Below are positions 23,024 to 28,652 of a DNA stretch of 28,652 bases, piece by piece. The notes beneath the pieces were generated by a model. That model worked only from the letters and a program-made list of their open reading frames with translations. It was not told the origin of the DNA and did no database searches. This DNA is from a virus: positions 1 to 28,652 of the IMG/VR virus record IMGVR_UViG_3300044641_002933; one strand, given 5' to 3'. The first letter of the stretch is position 1, and each line of letters opens with the position of its first letter. Both the position numbers and the translations under genes were made by a program.

Positions 23024-23767
23024 ATGGATAATCAAACAATCGACTACGGTCAACAAAATTTTACATTACCACACGATGTGGTACAATTACCTTCACAAGG
23101 TATTTTTTACAGAAATAAAAAGAAATCAATTAAAGTTGGTTATTTAACCGCTGCCGATGAAAATATTATAATGGCAGGTGGAAGTGATTTAACACTTAAT
23201 TTGTTAAGGGCGAAAATATATGAGCCGGATATGAGGATTGAAGACCTTATTGAGGGTGATGTTGAAGCTATCTTAATTTTCTTAAGAAACACAGGGTTTG
23301 GACCTGAAATAACTTTAAACCTTACTGACCCAGCAACTAAAAAAACATTCCAAACAGATGTAACATTAGACCAATTATCAATTATTAATGGTCAACAACC
23401 TAACGATGATGGTACATTTGTTATTAATTTACCAAAAACACAATCAACAATTAAACTTAAACCATTAACTTATGGTGAAATTTTGGAGATTGGTAAAATG
23501 GCTGACACATATCCTCAAGGTAGAGTTGTACCAAAAATTACTTGGAGAATGCAAAAAGAAATTATTGAGATTGATGGGTCAACTGATAAAGCGGCTATCG
23601 CAAAATTTGTTGAGTCAATGCCAATTGCTGATTCAAAATTTGTTAGAAAATTCATGAATGAAAATGAACCTAGATTGGATATGACTAAAATTATTATTGC
23701 CCCGTCAGGAGAAAAACTAACAGTAAATGTTGGTTTCGGGGTTGATTTTTTTCGTCCTTTCTTCTGA
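23024..23767 (+). CDS. gp26-like baseplate/tail-assembly protein
   Basis: A 247-aa protein. The start MDNQTIDYGQQNFTLPHDVVQLPSQGIFY is followed by KKSIKVGYLTAADENIIMAGG, the 'LPS.G.fY..........lTa.dE' pattern of the T4 baseplate gp26 family. The middle is helical (NLLRAKIYEPDMRIEDLIEGDVEAILIFL) with a beta insertion, then IKLKPLTYGEILEIGKMADT. The last third is helix-rich. It ends VNVGFGVDFFRPFF just after a T7 run, where a +1 frame continues as a short open frame. In other phages the pair of genes between tube and tape measure makes chaperones by frameshift, so this may be the upstream (G-like) half. The T4 baseplate role of gp26 is an alternative. Confidence 0.65.
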   Translation: MDNQTIDYGQQNFTLPHDVVQLPSQGIFYRNKKKSIKVGYLTAADENIIMAGGSDLTLNLLRAKIYEPDMRIEDLIEGDVEAILIFLRNTGFGPEITLNLTDPATKKTFQTDVTLDQLSIINGQQPNDDGTFVINLPKTQSTIKLKPLTYGEILEIGKMADTYPQGRVVPKITWRMQKEIIEIDGSTDKAAIAKFVESMPIADSKFVRKFMNENEPRLDMTKIIIAPSGEKLTVNVGFGVDFFRPFF

Positions 23768-23906
23768 TTATAGGAAAAATCAGATAGACGAATTTTACTA
23801 TCTGAACAATTTAATGAAAATAACATATCAAGATTTTATTCAAATGCCAATATTTGTGAGAAAATATTTGTTGGATAAATGGATTGAAGAAAATAGGAAG
23901 GACTAA
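23727..23906 (+). CDS. +1-frame extension after the gp26-like gene (possible frameshift T-domain)
   Basis: The +1 frame is open from the ATG at 23727 to a TAA at 23904-23906. Its opening overlaps the end of the gp26-like gene. From 23754 it reads VLSSDYRKNQIDEFYYLNN, then KITYQDFIQMPIFVRKYL and DKWIEENRKD, a short helical, charged domain. A T7 run (23746-23752) lies exactly where ribosomes would have to leave frame, and the zero frame ends 15 bases later. The shift needed is +1 or -2. An ATG at 23814 could instead start a separate 30-residue protein. Its place between tube and tape-measure genes matches tail-assembly chaperone T extensions. Confidence 0.5.
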   Translation: MLVSGLIFFVLSSDYRKNQIDEFYYLNNLMKITYQDFIQMPIFVRKYLLDKWIEENRKD

Positions 23907-23925
23907 AAATTTAGTCCTTCTTCTA
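23898..23925 (+). terminator. Hairpin at the end of the +1-frame extension
   Basis: AAGGACTAAA (23898-23907) and TTTAGTCCTT (23910-23919) are exact inverted repeats, practically an 8-bp stem with a 6-base loop. It overlaps the stop codon and is followed by a mild pyrimidine-rich stretch. It may act as a weak terminator before the TATTTAT element at 23924. Confidence 0.55.
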
Positions 23926-23930
23926 TTTAT
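23924..23930 (+). promoter_or_regulatory. TATTTAT element upstream of the tape-measure gene
   Basis: TATTTAT (TATTTATATATAAAAG context) lies 20 bases before the ATG at 23951, directly after the hairpin at 23898-23919. Confidence 0.4.
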
Positions 23931-23950
23931 ATATAAAAGTAATTGTAATT

Positions 23951-25816
23951 ATGGCGACTAATAATAGAGACGATGTAGGTAGGATTGAAGACCTTGAGAA
24001 AAGTTTTGAAAAATTGGGTAAACCAATTGACCAAATTTTAGATGCTATTGGTAGCATGTATAGTGAGGCGAACAAATTAAATAATGCTTTCTTACAAAGT
24101 AGGACCAGATTAGATGAAATGAATGACGCGGTGGCAAAGGCGGCTGCTGGTGTTATTCGTTTGGGTGGGAATATTAATGATGTTGGTGATACTATGATTG
24201 GCATTGCTGATGGTGCAAGAAGAAATGTTATTGCAACTGAAGACCAAGTTAGTAAATTATACGCCGCAACAACAATTTTAGGTGGCAGTACTAAAGATTT
24301 AGTTGAAAATTTTGATAATGTTGGTATTTCAGTATCTCAGATAGGTACAAACTTAGAAAGTTCTATTGAATATATTCAAAGTGTTGGTTTAAATGCCAAA
24401 ACCGTAATGGGTGATGTCACCAACAATATGGAACAGATGAATCGTTTCCAATTTGATAATGGGGTTCAAGGGTTAGCTAAAATGGCAGCACAATCGTCAA
24501 TGTTAAAATTTGACATGAAACAAACTTTTGCGTTTGCAGATAGAGTTCTTGACCCTGAAGGTGCTATTAATATGGCTGCGGCGTTTCAAAGGTTAGGGGT
24601 ATCTGTTGGTAATTTAACTGACCCTTTTGCTTTAATGAATGAGTCAATAAATGACCCGACAGGATTACAAAACAGTTTAGCTAGAGTTGGTGAAAAATAT
24701 ACAGTTTTTGATGAAAAAACTAAAACTTTTAAAATTAATCCACAAGGTGTTTTAATTTTAAGAGAAATGGAAAAAGAGGCTCAATTGGTTAGTGGAACAT
24801 TAAGTAAATCTGCTTTAGCCGCGGCTGATTTAGATAGGAGAGTTTCTAACATTAATCCGTCTCTAAAGTTTGATAGTGAAGAAGACAAACAATTCTTAGC
24901 CAATATGGCTACTATGAATAAAGAAGGTGAGTATACCGTTCAATTAAAAAATGATAAGACAGGGGAAGTTGAAACCAAAAGATTAGGTGATATTACCCAA
25001 GAAGAGATGGAGAAATTAAGGGAACAACAGGAAAGGGCTCCAAAAACTTTAGAAGAAATACAAATAAATCAGTTAGATGTATTAAAAAATATTGAAAGTG
25101 CTATTTCAGGTAATGTTGCAAAGGCAACCTATGGAATTGCAGGCGCTTCTGTGATTAGAGGTAATATTTTAGGTGCGGATAGAATTACAAGAGCTGTTAC
25201 AGGTGCTGTAGATAAAAATGTACCTGAGAGTACTGAAATAACAAAAAGTATTAATACTGCTGTTGGTAAAATGTCGGAACTTTTTACGAAAAAAGATACA
25301 GGTAAAATAAGTGATGCTGATTTTGCAATTAAAATTGCAAAACTTGAAGATGAAATTAAAAATAAAGCGTCTGAATATGGTAGTAAAGGTATTGATGCTT
25401 TAAAAAATATATTAGAGGAAACTAATAAAAACATAACAGGAAGTAGTGGTCTTGAAAAAGAATTTAAAAAATATACAACAGAAATGTTGACGGGTAAAAA
25501 AGAACTTACTCCAACAAATACTAAAACAGGAGTAATATCTGGAACTCAAACAAAACCTTTGACAAGAGAACAAATATTAGGTATAGGTGGTACCACAAAA
25601 AAATATGACAAAACATTCTCACAACAAAAACAAGTGAATTCACAAGTAGATTTTGGTGGTACGATAACTGTTAAAGTAGACGCCCCTCCAGGTGTTGCAT
25701 TAAACCAAAAACAATTAAATGATGTGTTTAACAGTCAAGAGTTTAAACAATATATTGTAAAGGTAAGCAAATCAAATACAGAAGGTAAAAATCAAGGTGT
25801 TGTTAGTTATGGTTAA
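23951..25816 (+). CDS. Probable tape-measure protein (T4 gp29-like)
   Basis: A 621-aa protein, near the 590 residues of T4 gp29. It is helix-rich and Ala/Gly/Asn-rich, with long amphipathic segments from the start (RIEDLEKSFEKLGKPIDQIL) and mildly hydrophobic stretches (AKATYGIAGASVIRGNILGA). The body has repeated 'A..L.....G' helices typical of tape measures. Residues about 330-370 are charged (EDKQFLANMATMNKEGEYTV; EEMEKLREQQER). The end is Gly/Thr-rich and then PGVALNQKQLNDVFNSQEF. Its length, placement after tube and gp26-like genes, and fold composition fit a tape measure that sets tail length. No catalytic motif is visible. Confidence 0.75.
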   Translation: MATNNRDDVGRIEDLEKSFEKLGKPIDQILDAIGSMYSEANKLNNAFLQSRTRLDEMNDAVAKAAAGVIRLGGNINDVGDTMIGIADGARRNVIATEDQVSKLYAATTILGGSTKDLVENFDNVGISVSQIGTNLESSIEYIQSVGLNAKTVMGDVTNNMEQMNRFQFDNGVQGLAKMAAQSSMLKFDMKQTFAFADRVLDPEGAINMAAAFQRLGVSVGNLTDPFALMNESINDPTGLQNSLARVGEKYTVFDEKTKTFKINPQGVLILREMEKEAQLVSGTLSKSALAAADLDRRVSNINPSLKFDSEEDKQFLANMATMNKEGEYTVQLKNDKTGEVETKRLGDITQEEMEKLREQQERAPKTLEEIQINQLDVLKNIESAISGNVAKATYGIAGASVIRGNILGADRITRAVTGAVDKNVPESTEITKSINTAVGKMSELFTKKDTGKISDADFAIKIAKLEDEIKNKASEYGSKGIDALKNILEETNKNITGSSGLEKEFKKYTTEMLTGKKELTPTNTKTGVISGTQTKPLTREQILGIGGTTKKYDKTFSQQKQVNSQVDFGGTITVKVDAPPGVALNQKQLNDVFNSQEFKQYIVKVSKSNTEGKNQGVVSYG

Positions 25817-25838
25817 TGATAAAAAAATACTATTAACC

Positions 25839-25845
25839 TATTTAT
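25839..25845 (+). promoter_or_regulatory. TATTTAT element upstream of the baseplate gene
   Basis: TATTTAT (CCTATTTATTAGT context) lies 14 bases before the ATG at 25860 in the 43-base gap after the tape-measure gene. Confidence 0.38.
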
Positions 25846-25859
25846 TAGTAAAAGTATAG

Positions 25860-28652
25860 ATGGGCAGTCCATTAGATTATATTAGTACGGAAGGTTTTAG
25901 GAAAAAACTTATAACAAGGAATTTAGTACCTTATGCTAAATCCCCTAATAAGGCTACGCCTCCTATTACTTATGAGGTGGTACAATCAGATTTATCTGTT
26001 ATTGATAGTCCTGATTTCTTAATTGATACGACATTTTTTGCTGACAAGCAATACCCACTTAATCAATGGGGAAATGAAGGTGGTTACAAACAAGCACCTG
26101 ATGTTTCGGGTAATTTAAATACAAAATCAAATCAAGGTGAGTATGGACCAGGACAACAAGATGCTCATATAATTGACCAAGCAAAGATAGCTGCTCAAAA
26201 AGGTTTTGCTGGTATTACCACACCTTATATTGCCGCTAATGCGTTTGGTAATGGAGGATTACAACAATACGATGCAGGTGTTTACATTACTACACCTGAT
26301 ACAATTTCAAGTTCAATACCAGGTGGTATTAAAGCATTATATAATAACCAACCATATCCATCAGTATTTAACCCTTCATCTTATACACCATTATCAATTT
26401 TATTAACTCCTGACCCAAATGGTAGTAATGGTTTATTAAGTCAAGATTCGTTTATTGCTAGATTGGGTGCTAAAACGCTCAAAAAAGAATTTGAAGATAG
26501 AATTGGTAGAGCCATTATTAGAGAAACTATTGGACGAGCAAATATATTAAATGTTAATAGTAGTACAAATCTTGTTAACATTTTAACAGGTAATGTTCCA
26601 ATTATAGAACCAAACTATCAAATTACCGTCCCATCAAATCCAGTAACAGCATCTGCTGATTTTGCATTAAGATTGGGTGGAAGTTTATTGCCTTTTTCTT
26701 TGATACCGGGTTCATATTTTGACCCAAATATCAATCCACCTTCACCAACAACAATACAACAATCTTTACTTGCCAACCCATTGGCTGCGGTAGGTAATTT
26801 TGTAAGTAATTTATTAGGCGCGGGTAAGACAGGAACTCAAATATTTTATAATAATACTGGTGCTGGTCAAAAATCTATTTTATGGAAAAACATAAATTAT
26901 AATAGATATAAACCTAATTACGATAGAACACTACTTGACCGACTTGGAGGTGCGCTTGTTGGAACTCAAACTAACAATTCAAATTTCTATATTGGTTCGG
27001 ATACTTCTGACCCAACGAGAGTATTTTCACCAAGCCGTGCGTTACCTGTTGACGCTTTTGGTAATGAACAACAATCACCTGTATATGGTCCACAAGAATT
27101 GGCTCAACTATACGAAGGTCCAAGTAAAGATGTTAGGTTAGGTGCTAACGGTCCAACATATAGTAATGGTGGTGGTATTGAGGGTGGATTTACATGGGTA
27201 TCTCCAAAATACAAAGGTAATGCTGGTAAGAAAGTTGGTATAGGCGGCGAAATCATAAATCAAGATGAGGATTTTAAACCTTCATCTTATGATTCAACAG
27301 AATCAACGGAAAGAACTTTTAGACAAGGTTCCATTCTTGACGACACACAAAGAATCATAGATAGCCAACCTCAAGGAGGTAAAAGATTACAACATGTTGG
27401 TAATGCTATTGACCAAGTGAGTAAAGTATTCAATGACGGTTATAAAGAATTAACCAAAGGTTCAAGAGTTATTAAATATACAGGTTCTATCGGACAAGAA
27501 GTTGGAACCGAATACTGTAGAGTATTTGCAAAAGATATTCCATATCTACAATATAGTGATTTACAAAAACAAGATGGTATCGTTACTGAAGGTAGAAGAT
27601 TTTCTTATTCTGTTTTAGATAAAACTTACAACCTAAACATTTCACCAAACAAACAAGAAGGGGGGCAAGATTCAACCAATTTGATTGGTTCATATAATAA
27701 TGCTAAAGCAAAAAAATATATGTTTTCACTTGAAAACTTGGCTTGGGTAACATCTAATACACCAGGTTTTAGGGTTGGTGATTTACCAGTTTGTGAAAGA
27801 GGGCCTAATGGAGGTAGGGTAATGTGGTTCCCACCGTATGGATTAACATTTAGTGAGACAGTACAAGCGAATTGGCAAGGTAATGATTTTATTGGAAGAC
27901 CTGAACCAATTTACACATATAAAAATACAAGTAGAACTGGTAGCTTACAGTGGAAAATAGTTGTTGACCATCCTTCAGTTTTGAATGTGATTGTTAATAA
28001 AGTTTTGGCGGACCAAACAAATAAAACTAGAATTGATTCTATATTGGAATCGTTTTTTGCGGGATGTAGAAAATACGACTTGTATGAGTTAGCTAAAAAA
28101 TATTATACTATACCACCAAATGACTTGTTTGATATACAACAAGCTTTGTCCTCAAAAGAATTAACAAGAGAACAAATTGAATATACTGTTAATACTATAG
28201 AAACAATACCACAACTATCTAGCAATCAAGGTACTGGTAGTGCACCTGAATCAACACTTGGGACATTTGTAAACTTAGGGTTTTATTTTAATAATAATTT
28301 ACCAAAGGAATTTAACCAACCTTTTACTCCATTGTATGATACATATATTACCACAGGAAAAACATTTTATCAACAACAATCACCAACTCCAGGACAGACA
28401 ACTTCATTTTTTGATAGTGTAGTTATACCCAACAAACAAAAACTTGATGCTTTAATAAATGAATTAGAAAAACAATTTAATGCTAACAAAAACTCTGAAG
28501 GTAATATAGAAGGTACAGTAACAATAACAATTGATAGTAGTACTTCACCTGCAGGAAAAGAAGCATCTAATAATATTTTATCGGCAAAAAGAATTAATTC
28601 TGCTGCAATATTCATTACAGGTGATACTAGAATGAAACCATATGTTGGAACA
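25860..28652 (+). CDS. Large baseplate/hub protein with C-terminal OmpA-like domain (3' truncated by window edge)
   Basis: An open frame of 931 codons that runs off the right edge with no stop. It starts MGSPLDYISTEGFRKKLITR. Most of the first 600 residues are Gly/Asn/Ser-rich and structural. Around residues 656-705 a block reads WFPPYGLTFSETVQANW, then FIGRPEPIYTYKNTSRTG, then LQWKIVVDHPS, like hub or tube-initiator proteins of contractile injection systems. From about 805, LGFYFNNNLPKEFNQP, then TFYQQQ, SFFDSVVIP, then TVTITIDSSTSPAGKEASNN and ILSAKRINSAAIFI form an OmpA-like peptidoglycan-binding domain of the Bacteroidota type ('YFDNDxP ... FF ... SP ... LS.RRI.S'). A baseplate protein that touches cell-wall peptidoglycan during injection is inferred. 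Confidence 0.75.
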   Translation, partial: MGSPLDYISTEGFRKKLITRNLVPYAKSPNKATPPITYEVVQSDLSVIDSPDFLIDTTFFADKQYPLNQWGNEGGYKQAPDVSGNLNTKSNQGEYGPGQQDAHIIDQAKIAAQKGFAGITTPYIAANAFGNGGLQQYDAGVYITTPDTISSSIPGGIKALYNNQPYPSVFNPSSYTPLSILLTPDPNGSNGLLSQDSFIARLGAKTLKKEFEDRIGRAIIRETIGRANILNVNSSTNLVNILTGNVPIIEPNYQITVPSNPVTASADFALRLGGSLLPFSLIPGSYFDPNINPPSPTTIQQSLLANPLAAVGNFVSNLLGAGKTGTQIFYNNTGAGQKSILWKNINYNRYKPNYDRTLLDRLGGALVGTQTNNSNFYIGSDTSDPTRVFSPSRALPVDAFGNEQQSPVYGPQELAQLYEGPSKDVRLGANGPTYSNGGGIEGGFTWVSPKYKGNAGKKVGIGGEIINQDEDFKPSSYDSTESTERTFRQGSILDDTQRIIDSQPQGGKRLQHVGNAIDQVSKVFNDGYKELTKGSRVIKYTGSIGQEVGTEYCRVFAKDIPYLQYSDLQKQDGIVTEGRRFSYSVLDKTYNLNISPNKQEGGQDSTNLIGSYNNAKAKKYMFSLENLAWVTSNTPGFRVGDLPVCERGPNGGRVMWFPPYGLTFSETVQANWQGNDFIGRPEPIYTYKNTSRTGSLQWKIVVDHPSVLNVIVNKVLADQTNKTRIDSILESFFAGCRKYDLYELAKKYYTIPPNDLFDIQQALSSKELTREQIEYTVNTIETIPQLSSNQGTGSAPESTLGTFVNLGFYFNNNLPKEFNQPFTPLYDTYITTGKTFYQQQSPTPGQTTSFFDSVVIPNKQKLDALINELEKQFNANKNSEGNIEGTVTITIDSSTSPAGKEASNNILSAKRINSAAIFITGDTRMKPYVGT

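Noticed and set aside
23515-25434. Antisense open frames across the gp26-like and tape-measure genes
   Set aside because: They mirror real plus-strand genes and have hydrophobic, unlikely translations.
1-28652. tRNA genes
   Set aside because: No cloverleaf with TTC-type arm and CCA-like end was found by eye; a tool such as a tRNA scanner should confirm.

Overview
The window looks like part of the genome of a large, AT-rich, contractile-tailed (T4-like) bacteriophage. It carries a recognisable T4-type tail module: a sheath protein with gp18-like ends, a gp19-like tube protein, a gp26-like protein, a tape-measure-like protein and a large baseplate protein. It also has candidate neck proteins, a family B DNA polymerase and a SNF2-type helicase. 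The host is probably a Bacteroidota bacterium. Two independent signs support this: a TTTG-N19-TATATTTG promoter of Bacteroidota primary-sigma type ahead of the polymerase, and an OmpA-like domain of the Bacteroidota 'YFxNxxP' kind near the end of the last, incomplete gene. No tRNA, rRNA, CRISPR array, integrase or insertion sequence was seen.

Layout. Positions 3-149 hold the end of an unknown gene. Two Thr-Pro-rich, mucin-like proteins follow (229-1179), closed by a strong terminator. Next comes a tight run of five glycosyltransferase-type genes (1255-6312), led by a polypeptide GlcNAc-transferase-like enzyme; three of the junctions overlap. On the minus strand at 6309-7095 is a pair consisting of a 51-aa ribbon-helix-helix (RHH) protein and an HNH endonuclease. 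The plus strand then carries a small baseplate-like protein, the DNA polymerase, and a small gene whose 3' end has been tandemly duplicated (10403-10812). The minus-strand block 10813-15624 has a small structural-type protein, a candidate neck protein, a superoxide dismutase fused to a nuclease-like domain, and the helicase. From 15681 to the right edge runs the neck/tail module, interrupted by one 53-aa RHH gene on the opposite strand (17953-18114).

How the parts fit. From 16006 onward the order is gp14-like neck, gp15-like tail completion, sheath, HAD-family protein, tube, gp26-like protein with an overlapping +1-frame extension, tape measure, and baseplate protein. This broadly follows T4 order and general phage tail synteny. 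The short +1 frame lies between the tube and tape-measure genes, which is where many phages encode a frameshifted tail-assembly chaperone. A TATTTAT element precedes about thirteen genes or operons, always in the coding orientation, and may be a phage promoter or start signal.

Most notable: (i) mucin-like Thr/Pro proteins beside a polypeptide GlcNAc-transferase family enzyme, suggesting a virion O-glycosylation system; (ii) an apparently intact Mn-type superoxide dismutase fused to a PD-(D/E)XK-like domain through a linker with T4-type prohead-protease-like sites; (iii) the candidate frameshift at a T7 run; (iv) the TATTTAT element; (v) the host-like OmpA domain in a baseplate protein. All functional calls come from reading motifs by eye; no database search was run.
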